The notes beneath the pieces were generated by a model. That model was not told the DNA's origin. It worked only from the letters and a program-made list of their open reading frames with translations, and did no database searches. Shown piece after piece: positions 13,501 to 25,824 of a stretch of DNA of 64,000 bases. The stretch comes from Chromera velia (taxonomy: Eukaryota > Sar > Chromeraceae), in the NCBI GenBank assembly GCA_018398765.1, contig JAHBMJ010004785.1, positions 1 to 64,000 of the forward strand. Reading direction: 5' to 3'. Each line of letters begins with the position of its first letter. Positions within the stretch are counted from its first letter, which is position 1. The position numbers and the translations under genes are program-made.

Positions 13501-16500
13501 TCACGCCGGGGGAAATAAGCGTCCTTCCATCAGAAACAGGGACAAGGAACGGGACAGACGCAAGAGCATGCAGGTACAGGCCGACCAGATGACAGAACTC
13601 CTTCTCGGCCCCGCCTCTGCCAGTCCCACCAGACCCAGGAGACAGAGCATCAGACCGTCCCCGGTTGCGCATGAAGACAGAAAGTGGACGCCCATGTCCG
13701 CCGCCGCCGCAGACCGGGAGGGGGCCCCTGGACAGCCACGGGTCAGTGCGAATGGCAGGGACAGACAGAGAGAGGGACACAAAGGGAAAAAGAGGGCCTG
13801 GGAAAGGAGCAAAGGAGATTGCCATTCAGACTTCGTTGCCTGCATTCGGAACAAACGGAACGTTTACTCCACCTTTCCTTTTTTTTCTCTTCCTGAAGAA
13901 GTCACCTGACTTTCTGAATTTTCTTCTGCTATTTCTCCTTCTCAGATATCTTCCCTGTGTGTTTCTTTGGTCTCTTCCTTCTGTTCTTTCGAAAGCGGAG
14001 TGGATCATGGCACTGACCTGTCCTCGTCCCCAAATGATCGGCCTTTTTTCCTTTTTTTCTTTTTCTTCTCATGCAGGAGACGCACGCTGCCGAGGAGCAC
14101 AGGGCGACACCGAACTCCCACGCCAACGCCAGCCGTCCCGAAACGGGGGCATCGATCCGGTCTCCCACCCAGAGGAACAGCAAGCGAATGTCCAAGAGGC
14201 CTATCAGAATAGACGTAGACGCCCTCATTGAAAGAACTGCAGGAGGAGCATATCCCACTAGTCCGACAAGTCAGGTGACGGCAGAGTCTCCTTCCGGCAC
14301 CTCCAGGTCCAAAAAGAGGAATTCCCACTGGGCCGAGGGCTTAGATAGAGACGCCATAGCCGCAGCCCCCCGCAGCTCTCGGCCCTCCACTGCTAGTAGG
14401 AGGTCCGTTCGTTTGGCATGCGAAGGGTCCCCCAGTGAATTCTTCAACACAAACAGGACGGTAGAGGAAGCACCCACAAACGCCCCGCCGGAGGAGGGAT
14501 TTCTTGGAATGCTTGCCTCTCCACTGTTGGCAAAGCCGGAGGAATCGCCGGCTGCCGAGTCGGCGGAGCAAACAGATCGTCAAGACGGGAACGGGGAAGG
14601 GGAGAATGTGGAAGGGGGGGATACAGAGGCAGCTGCTGAACCCGCTGCTGCTGACGGAGGAGCCGAGGAAAGCGCCCCTGCACCAGAGGGGGGGGGGGCT
14701 GATGAAGGCGAAGGGGCACGCGAAACTGCAGATCATGAGGTTGGATTTTTTGGGGTATTTGGTGCAGATCCAGAGGATCTTGCGGCCCCGTCAGGAAACG
14801 ATCCGGCTGGGGACGCTCCCTCTTCCTCGTCTGCAGAGGGACCGGGAGAGACGGAGGGGCAAGGGGAGGTCGAGGAGGGAGGGGGGGCGGGTCCAAAGGG
14901 GGAAGGTCCGAATGAAGATAAGGAAAGAAGTGGGGAAGAGGGGGGGGCAGCGGATTCTGGAAGCGGTTCAGATCCACAGAAAGAAGGGGAAGGAGGGAGA
15001 GAGGGTGAAGGAGATGAAGGGGGTGGGGGCGAACGGGGAGGAGAAGACGCGCCTCCAGAAAGAGAAGAAACCCCCGAAGCTGCCCCTGAAGCAGCGCCTG
15101 AGTCTGCTGGTGTGTGGGGACTGGGTTCGCCTCCTCCGGCTGAGGGAGGAGCAGGGGGGGAGTCCGAGGAGCCTCCTCCAGCAACAGATCCTGAGGAGTC
15201 GGGGCAGCAGAGGGAGGAAGGGACTGGGGAGAAAGAGAGGGGTGTAGAGGGGGAGGGTGTGGAGTCCCTCGGATTCTTCGGTGCTGTTACAGGGTCTTCA
15301 GGGGAACAGGGGGCCAAGGGAGATGGAGCTGCTGAGGGGCAGCAGAGAGAAGCAGAGGCAGTTTCTCCAACAGACAAGAGAGAAGATTTGGAAGAAGAAA
15401 AGGGAAGAGAAAGAGAGACAGGAGGGGACGGAAGTAGTCCTCAGCCTTCTTCGCCCTCAGGTGTTCTTTCTCCCTCTTCTCCGTCTGCTTATGATTCTCT
15501 GTCACCGCTTTCAGCCGGACGCCCAGGGGAAAGTTCGGGGTTCCATTCAAGGTCGTATGCAGGCGAGGTGGTCGGAGGAAAGTTTGTGCGTTCAGCAGTC
15601 TCTCATCCTGGACAATTCTCCACAGCACAGGTTGCCGAGATTGTTGCTGATTTGAAAGAAAGTGAGAGAGAGAAGGCAGAAATCTTGAGGCAAAAAAGAG
15701 AGGAAAGAGAAAGGAGACGGCGGGAGTCCTTGAGAAGAGAACGAGAGAGGGAAAGAAAAATGTTGGAGGACGCGGCGGCAGAGCAGGAGAGGGAGAACGA
15801 ACAGAGAGTCAAAAGATTGCAAGAGTGGTTGAAGAAGAAAAACGAGGAGGCCAAAGCGAGGCGTCTGGAGGTCAGTAGCCTCTCTCCCCTTCGGCTGCAA
15901 AAGAAATCAGTGGCCTGCATGTTTTGCCGTGTGCAACGACCTTTCCTTCTTTTTTCGAAAGGAGCCTGCAGAAAGACACGCGCGCATCTGTTTGCTCACC
16001 GACATCTGGGTGTCCTGCCTCTCACATTCTGATTTGTGGTCTTTTCGCTGTTCTCTCATCTCTCTCTCTGTTCATCTCTCTCTCTGCTTCCTGTTTTCCC
16101 ACAGGAGAAGGCAGCGATGGATTTGCTGAAGGCAGAGGAGCACAAACGGAACATCTATCTGAAGGACGTGGAAGAGAGGGCTCGCAGGGAACAGGAGAGA
16201 AGGTCAATGGGCCTGTTGGTGCAACTCTTCTTGTCAATGAATTCCCCCCCAGCAGCTGATTTCGGGCATTACGATTGCGGCTGTACAGATCAACAGAGTC
16301 TCTCTTCTGCCTATTACATCTTAGACACGTTCATTCGAAAATGTTATCCTCTTTTGAGTTTGAGCCCTTGTTTGCGTTGCCCTGGAAAAAAAGAACGACC
16401 AAAGAAAAGCGTCAAAGTAACAGGTAATAGAAACAAGGTTGAGGAGAGGCTCTTCAAATCATGCACATTCTCCGAATTCGTTCTAAATGTTGTGTCCTCC

Positions 16501-17199
16501 TCCCACGTCTGCATGCAGATGGACGATCGCAGTCAAAAAGCAGAGACGTCTGGAGCTTGCACTCGAGGAGCAGGCCCAGCAGACTCACCTTCAAAGGCTG
16601 GGTTTCGGTCACGTGAGGGCAGAGCTCCATGAGGACATTTCGGGTCCCTCTCCAGACGGTCCTCTGATTGATGACATCGAGAGGACCAGAGAAGAACAAA
16701 GGACCGCAAGAATGGCCACAGCGGCGGCGGCACAGAGAGGTGGGTCAATTTATGAATTGCGGTACAGAAGCTTTCCCTTTTTCTTCTTCTCTCGCGGCTA
16801 ATTTGGGTCGAGACTCCTTCCTGTGTCATCCTTTCTCTTCCCCTTTTGGAATAGTTAATTAGATTAGAAAACCACCATCAATTTTGGAAGAGTTGGTCTT
16901 GCACCGCTCCGCTCATTCTCTGTCTCTCATTGCAGACCCGCCCCAACCAGCACGACTCACAGGGCAAAGTCCGGATTCGAGGACGGGCCCTGGCATGCCC
17001 CCGTCAGAAGGACACGCAGGGACCCAGAGTGCCCCTCAACTTCCCTACGCGGCGGGTGATGAGGCGGAGATCGAAGAGCACCGGTCAGTCACTGCATGTG
17101 TGCAGAGAACGAATAGGGAAATGGCAAAGAAAAGCCCTGAAGGCATCCAACCCTCAAAACTCCACCGGCAAATCAAAGGTCTTCTGTCTTTTTGTCTGC

Positions 17200-17251
<52 letters not shown>

Positions 17252-18239
17252 CTGCGTGCGTGTGTGTGTGTGTGTATGTGTGACTGTGTGTATGTTTGTG
17301 TGCGCAGGAAGGGGAGACAGATAGGACTCCAGCTGCTTCCCCAGCGACAGCCGATGAAGGGTTCATTCCTCCCCTCCGTTCCCTCTCTCTCCTCTCCCAC
17401 CAACGCATCCTCCTCACACATCAAGTCTCAACCTCTCGGCCGCTCCCCGAAGAAAAGTGCCAGGGTTCCCGAAGAGCCAGAGTCGAGGCTTCATATGGAT
17501 GAGATGGATCCCCTTCTTGCCAACGAACTGCTCGCCAATGAAGCCCCTGACCTCATTCGCCGTCTCCAACCGCCTCCAAGGATATCCGCAGACGACCCTT
17601 CAGTCCCTCCTCACGTCGGCATCTTCGCAGCAGGAGGCCCTGCCTCCCTTCAAGGCAAGTTCATCTCCAAGCCAGTCAGAGAGTACTCCCACCCGGGGAA
17701 GACCGTGAAGGTCGCAGGAAAGAAAGAATATCCCTCCGAGATCGCAGCCTACAGGTCGGGGCTCATTTCGGCTCTCAACTGCTACTCTGATCCCGGCCAA
17801 CCTCCCCCTGCGTACTTCGGTTAGTCAGTCAGTCAGACAGTCAGTCAGCTACTCAGTCAGTCAGTCAGTCAGTCAGGCAATCAATCAATCAGTCAGTCAG
17901 TCAGTCAGTCAGTCAGTGAGCCAATCATCTAATGGGCGACAGACACGCAGACAGACAGAACAGACAGGCATGCAAAATAAGCGGACACACTGTTTGATCA
18001 ACTGACAGAAATCAAAAAAGAAAGAAAGAAAGAAAGAAAGAAAGACAGACAGACAGACACCAAGGTAGATCTTCATTCCATTAGTCATCCAGCCAACCAG
18101 TGGCAACGTAATTTCCAATGTCCCTTTTCTGGCTTCCTCTTCTTTTTGTTCTCATGGCGGTCCGATGAGATGATGAATCATTGTCGCACTTGCTTCTCGT
18201 GCAGGTTTGAAGATGAATGCGGCGAAGCGCATGAACTAG
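4215..18239 (+). CDS. CEP164-like WW/IQ coiled-coil protein (24 exons)
   Basis: Exons: 4215-4309, 4425-5763, 5926-5989, 6340-6460, 6798-7009, 7264-7340, 7628-7720, 8116-8171, 8474-8699, 9010-9228, 9419-9575, 9848-9950, 10193-10334, 10676-10782, 11032-11115, 11363-11420, 11612-12925, 13247-13741, 14077-15870, 16105-16202, 16519-16739, 16936-17083, 17308-17819, 18205-18239. All junctions keep phase and give about 2,589 residues. The start is the ATG at 4215 (MADTDARL). A Gln-rich stretch lies near residues 320-350. A helix plus WW domain (about 475-528; Trp502, Trp524, ending HWDPP) matches the order of the CEP164 N-terminus, which in animals anchors distal-appendage partners of the basal body. 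IQ-like motifs lie near 651-667, 726-750, 762-834 and 969-1004 (predicted calmodulin or light-chain binding). Exon 17 is a charged coiled coil, exon 19 very acidic, exon 20 coiled coil. A centriole/cilium role is inferred. The IQ motifs are not part of animal CEP164 as I know it, so a separate WW-IQ family remains possible. Confidence 0.85.
6556..6627. repeat. Compound CG/TG/AG dinucleotide tract
   Basis: Alternating GC, then TG, then AG runs sit in intron 4 of the CEP164-like gene, shortly after a run of GGGGA repeats (about 6468-6498). Alternating CG/TG of this length is a classic left-handed DNA former. Confidence 0.9.
7874..7913 (+). repeat. (GTGA)n tract in intron 7 of the CEP164-like gene
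   Basis: About ten copies of GTGA, each with its neighbour creating the donor-like hexamer GTGAGT. It lies roughly 155 bp downstream of the real GTGAGT donor at 7721. Confidence 0.9.
10526..10587 (+). repeat. (CT)n followed by (GT)n, intron 13 of the CEP164-like gene
   Basis: A run of CT followed directly by GT repeats, upstream of the acceptor at 10675. A similar CT-then-GT block recurs at about 17205-17300 before the exon at 17308, so these tracts may act as extended pyrimidine tracts. Confidence 0.85.
17820..17920 (+). repeat. GTCA tandem tract starting at a splice donor
   Basis: Intron 23 of the CEP164-like gene opens directly with GTTAGT and runs into imperfect GTCAGTCAGT repeats with CAATCAATCA interruptions. 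Every repeat recreates the donor hexamer most used in this window. Confidence 0.85.
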
Positions 18240-20634
<2,395 letters not shown>

Positions 20635-21418
20635 TCAGTCTGAATTCAACTGAGGGGGTGGATCCTCTGCAGTGATTGTGATCCCCATCTTCCCCTCCAG
20701 AAGCTGTTTTCGAGTAAACCGAATATTTCTCTCAGCGTATTTCTTGTTTAGAACGTCACAGCGATACTCCACGACTGCCAGTTGGTTCCCTGAAGGCCCG
20801 CACATAGTGCAACATGCCTTGTGCTGAGCAAGGGCGTCGTTGAACATGTCTTTGACTTCCGAGTATTCTTCAAACGTCAAATTCAGAGGGTTTCCTTCTG
20901 AGGGCGTGACACCAGTGGAAACGCTCCCGTTCTCAAGCAATAAAACGTACACTCCCGCATCCGCGAACTGCTGCAATTGCAGGTGTAAACCGAAAGTTTG
21001 CCCGCTTCCCCCGCCCTTCTGCGCACCAGCCGGTCTTGTGCGCACCAGCATCGCCAAGGCAAAGCCGCTGTTGACCATCGTGGCCTCCTTCCAATCCCTG
21101 TCAGGATTGAGTCACTCGAGTTCGGTGTTGCTGGAGGTACGGGATGTATACATCTGTTCGTGTCCATAAAGATATATAGAGGTCCATCTTTCCTTTTCTC
21201 ATCATGTAGACACCTGACCCGTCATTTACCGACTCCTGTACGATATATGCAGCACTGCAGTACCACGAAGACACCAGCGTGGTTGGAAACACCGATTTGC
21301 TTGCTAGTGCATGACGAGCTTTAATTTCGTCTACGTATATGGGCAGCTGTATCATGCTGTATTCTTTCGTAGACAGCATGTGTAAATGCGTGGGCAGCTG
21401 TATCGGTGTGCATGGCAC
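20635..21418 (-). CDS. Orphan two-exon protein
   Basis: Exon 1 is 21418-21141 and exon 2 is 21097-20635, with the stop at 20637-20635, giving 246 residues. The donor is GTACCT and the acceptor ends TGACAG, so the intron is only 43 nt. The phase fits exactly, and the join (YIP to DWKEAT) removes an in-frame stop. Exon 2 alone is an open frame of 147 codons from an internal ATG at 21078, which would be the fallback model. The predicted protein has no signal peptide or membrane segment. The C-terminal half has a CCTMC cluster and a charged helix-like tail. I do not recognise a family. The start is uncertain, since Met codons at positions 1, 14 and 22 are all possible. It is divergent from the Hint gene, with 277 bp between. 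Confidence 0.5.
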
Positions 21419-21695
21419 GCCGCGCCGGCTCCGCGTCTATTTCCGTCTCTGCTGCCATGCGTGGCCATCTCTCAAAACTTGAGTCAAAAGGCCATCAAAA
21501 GGCCTCATCGATCGGACCTCTGAGGTGACAAATGACTGAGGTGGTAGAGATGTGCTGAGGTGGTAGAGATGTGCTGAGGTGGTTCTTGATCATTTCAAAA
21601 GCAGGTATACAAATATATATATATATATTATTCATTGTTGTGTGTGTCGAGAAACACCGGTCGAATCCGAGGAAGAAGTAAGAGGAGAGGAAAAG
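21419..21695. promoter_or_regulatory. Short divergent promoter region with an (AT)n TATA-like run
   Basis: These 277 bp separate the orphan (-) from the Hint gene (+). An alternating AT run at about 21613-21628 ends 68 bp before the ATG at 21696, a sensible TATA-box distance. A direct repeat (unit about 19 bp, containing GAGGTGGTAGAGATGTGCT) is present about 2.5 times at 21538-21583. Confidence 0.4.
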
Positions 21696-24423
21696 ATGCG
21701 TTCCAGAATCGTATCCTTCCTCACAGTTGGCGCAGTGCTGTCTGTGGCAGCCGTTACCGGTCTGCAGCATGTGGCCCAGACGAAGGCACACATGGACCCT
21801 GAGCCACCGGTCGTCATGCAGGAGGAGGAAGAAATGAACACGGCCTTTCCTCCCCCACTTCCCGGAGCCGTCTCCTCGACTCCCGCACCTGTGGCCAAGG
21901 AGGCCAAGAATATTGTTAACGACTTCACGGAGTCGCGTTCCCTCCTGCTGAACAACATGGACCAAACCTGCAAGACTGCTTTCTCCATGTTGGATTACTC
22001 AGGTCAGGTTCTACCGTGATGTAGGTATACCTCTTCTAAAGTTTAGGCTGACCACTTCGTTTTCCTTCCCCAGGGGCATTGCCTTCCCTTCCCACGTGGA
22101 GTCGTTGTGCCGTTTGAATGCTTGTGATTCTCCGTCACAGAGTGGCAATTCGCCTCTCGGAATATTTTCTTGGTCGTTTGCAGGCACACGCGTTCACTCC
22201 CACGCAAGAGGGACACTGCTGGTAGATATCTTTGAAACCGTCTGATCATTGCCTTCCTTCTTGATGAACATACTTACCTCTTCGTCTTCCTGCCTGCAGG
22301 AAAACTGAACTCATGGGACGACGTCTTCGAACTGGTCGACGAGGGCTTCAGGGCGTTGAAAGCCAGGGTCGAAAAGACGGTAGGTAGGTCTTCCTTAATA
22401 CTCTCTCGTGAAGCTCTTTCGACTCTCTAGGTGTGAGCACAAAGACTCATAGGCAGGGAGGCCGGCAAACAGGCAGGCAAAAAGGTGATAGGATAGAGGA
22501 CTAGTGAAGGCGTCAAATATGTGTGCGCGAGAATGCCTGGTTATGCCGCTCCATATGTGCACATCGCGTCTCTCCCTGCTTCACCTCCTCTCCTCTCCTC
22601 TCTGCACAAATGATGCAGATGCACCACCCGGTCGCGAAGCTCGAGGAGGACCTGGCGACTGTCAATACAGTAGTTGCCGCGCTGCAGCACGAACATCCGA
22701 CTTTCGACCACTCGATTGAGGGCATGACAGAGCATGCAGTTTGCACCGCCGCGTCTCTCGCCGCAGATGCAGAATATGAGATTGCCGATGCGATAGCACA
22801 CGCGAAGATCCAGACGGATCAGCTCTTTGCTCCTCTGTTCGCCTCCACTCCGAATTCGCTTCTTGAGACGGTGAACGGGGCTCTGCTCAGGGGGGCGGGT
22901 GTCCAAAGCTTCTCCTCGAGGGAGCACCAAGGAAGTGTCGCCCAACGTTTCGACAACAAGAACGCCCAGTGCACGTCCAATGCGCAGTGTTGGTCCCCTC
23001 CCGACCAGGGATCGTTTCATTTCTTTCCCGGAGTTCGACGTTGGTGCATCAGCGGGCAGTGTAAAGATTGTTATTCTGACAACGATTGCAAGCAGGTCTG
23101 TCTGTCTGTGTGTCTGTCCGTCTGTATCTCATGGCAATTTAGCGTCAGAAAATAAATCCCGTAAGTGAGTGAGTGAGTGAGTGAGAGAGAGAGAGAGTCA
23201 CGAAGAAGAAAAACCAAAGAGACATGCAGTGTGATTGTGAATCTCCGTACGTTCATGTTGCGCCGTTCAGATCTAGCAGTCTTTTTGTTGCTTCCTTTTG
23301 CTCAGCTCTGCGCAGAGTTTTTGTGTTGAAGGTTGTCTCGATCGATCTCCTGGATCCCCAGTCCGCCCTTCTCCTTCCTGTCATCTTCCTTTCTTTCCTT
23401 TCTGTCGCCTTTTTTGTTGTTTGAGTCGTCACTCTCATATCTCTCCTCCACGTCCTTCCGAAGTGACCGCCTATGTGCGCTCTTGTGTGCTTTGAATTGC
23501 ATTCTCGTACCTTTGCCCAGTACATCTCTCCTTCCTGTTTCTCTTCCGTCTTGCATTTCTTTTTGAGTCCTGCCTCCTCCTTCCTCCTTTACCAGCTTCC
23601 CTCCCTCCGTTTTTCCCCTCTGTTTCTCTCATTTCCTGTTTTCCTGTAAGTTGGCCTCTGACTCTCAGTTCTTGGTGATTGTCTCCGCGCCTTTTTACAA
23701 CATGCTCCTGTTCCTGCAGACCTATCACCACGGTGGTCACCAGTACTGGTATGGGCCTGGCAACTCCTACTGCGACACCGTGAACCACGAATGCGTTTCT
23801 TGTCTGAACGACGCCCACTGCCATACCCAAATGGCTCGTTTCAAAAGTGCACTGACACCGGAGGGGAGATATACAGGCTGGAACAACAAGATTGAGGGTT
23901 ATCATTGCTACGATAACTATTGCATGGACTGCAGCCAGGACTCCCACTGCCCTACAGCGCTGTCGGCCGGGTTCGGGAGCAGACAGCATCTCTTCAACAA
24001 GTGTCTCACTCAGATCGGCAAGAATATGAAATTCTGCGCCATGTGTGTCACCCGTTGGGACTGCAAGTCAGTTCGTGAGTGGGTGGGTGACTGAGTTTCC
24101 CTCGTTCCCTCCTGCATGTCTGACGGCAATCTCTTCCTTTTTTTTTGCATTCCGCAATTTTCTGCTGGAAGATTCTTCTGCGTATTTTCCCCCCATCAGG
24201 CACCCCTCTTCCTTTCTTTTTCTTCTTCTGCTTCTTCCCTGTCCCTTCCTCGACTTTTACCTATCTGCTCTGAACGGAACGCATGGATGGATGCAGCAAA
24301 CATGCCGACTTTGCCAACGCGAAGTTTCCTAGGTGCGAGGATTTCAGCGGCGTGCGCCGGTGCGCCAAAACTATGTGAGTTGGACATAAAGTGAAACGAA
24401 TGTCTTCGCTTCGCTTCTTTCTT

Positions 24424-24456
<33 letters not shown>

Positions 24457-25792
24457 CGCTCCTTCCTTCGTTCGTTCGTTCGTTCTTTCTTTGTTTCTTT
24501 CTTTCTCCGACATGCAAAGGACATGTAGAGGATGAGTCGCATGTGAAGGAACATCCCGACTAGGCGGTCGGTCGGACTGCCTCAGAGGGACGCTGTTGTC
24601 CTGCAGGCCCTGTCTCTAATTCAACTCCCTCTCTTTTGTGAGAAGCACACCCAAAAAGCAAGGCGGGATTCTCGTGATTTTTGGATTTTTTTTTTGCCTT
24701 CTTGTGTCTTCTTATTCATTTTTTTTTTAGAACTGCTCTCTCTTTCCATCAATCTATCTATCTGTCAGTCTGTCTTTATCTCGGTGTCTGTGTGTCTTTC
24801 TGTCTGTCTGTCTGTCTGTCTGCCCTGCCCACGCTGTTTGATTGTTGGTGCTGTTCTTTTGTCTTTGTTCTTACTTTCCTTTTGTCTGTTGTGTTCATGA
24901 AGAAAAGGAGGGAGGAGAAGAAAAAACGATGCAGTCTGTCCGTCCATGAGGCCCCTTTCTGCTCTATCTGATTGCCCGCCCGTACTTTCTCTCTTTCATC
25001 TGCCATGCGAATTTTCTTTTCTGGTTTTGTTGTGTGCCAGCAAAAGGGGGGGAAGAAAGAGAGAACAGAATCGTGCAATCTGTCTTTCACTTTTACTTGT
25101 TTTTTGTTTTGCAGCTACGACCAGTGTGGCTACGATCATGATTGTCCCCGTATCCCCGGCTTATTGCCAGGATCGACGAAGCCCCAGAAGTGCCTGTTGA
25201 GAGTCAACGAGGGGCAATGCTACGACCCCAACCCCCTCTGCTTCCCTTCCAATTCCGTTGTGACCAGCAGGACTCGAGGAAAGGTTGGACGGTCGATCCG
25301 TTGGGTGCATGGCGGGTCGTCTCTTCAGCATGCATGCAGTGAAGAGAGAGAATCACACATCCACCCATACGATTTTGTCACGTCTCAGGTTCTTCAATTC
25401 CTTCCAACCCCCAGGACCCCGAATCATCGTCTGTCTACCCTCCAAGATCCGACCTTTTGTCAGTGTCTCTCGGGCTGATACGCTTCCAAAAGAAACGTTA
25501 CGCTCGCATTTGTATGCACGTATACATCACCCAGTGAAGCTTATTTATTCAATTTATAATTGTGAATGCCTGCAGATTCTGATGGCGGACCTCGAGGAGG
25601 GGGAGGAGGTGCGAGACCACGGTGGATGGACTCCTGTGGTGTTTTTCGGACACAGGGGTAGGTGGGTGGATGGGTTGGGGTGTCTGTGCTTGTTTTCTGT
25701 TCGTCTATGTGCGTGTCGGTCGGCAGGTTTTTCTCTGTGTGTGTCTGTTTCTCTCTGCGTGTGTGCAGCTGCGTGTACGTGTACCTCTATGT

Positions 25793-25824
<32 letters not shown>

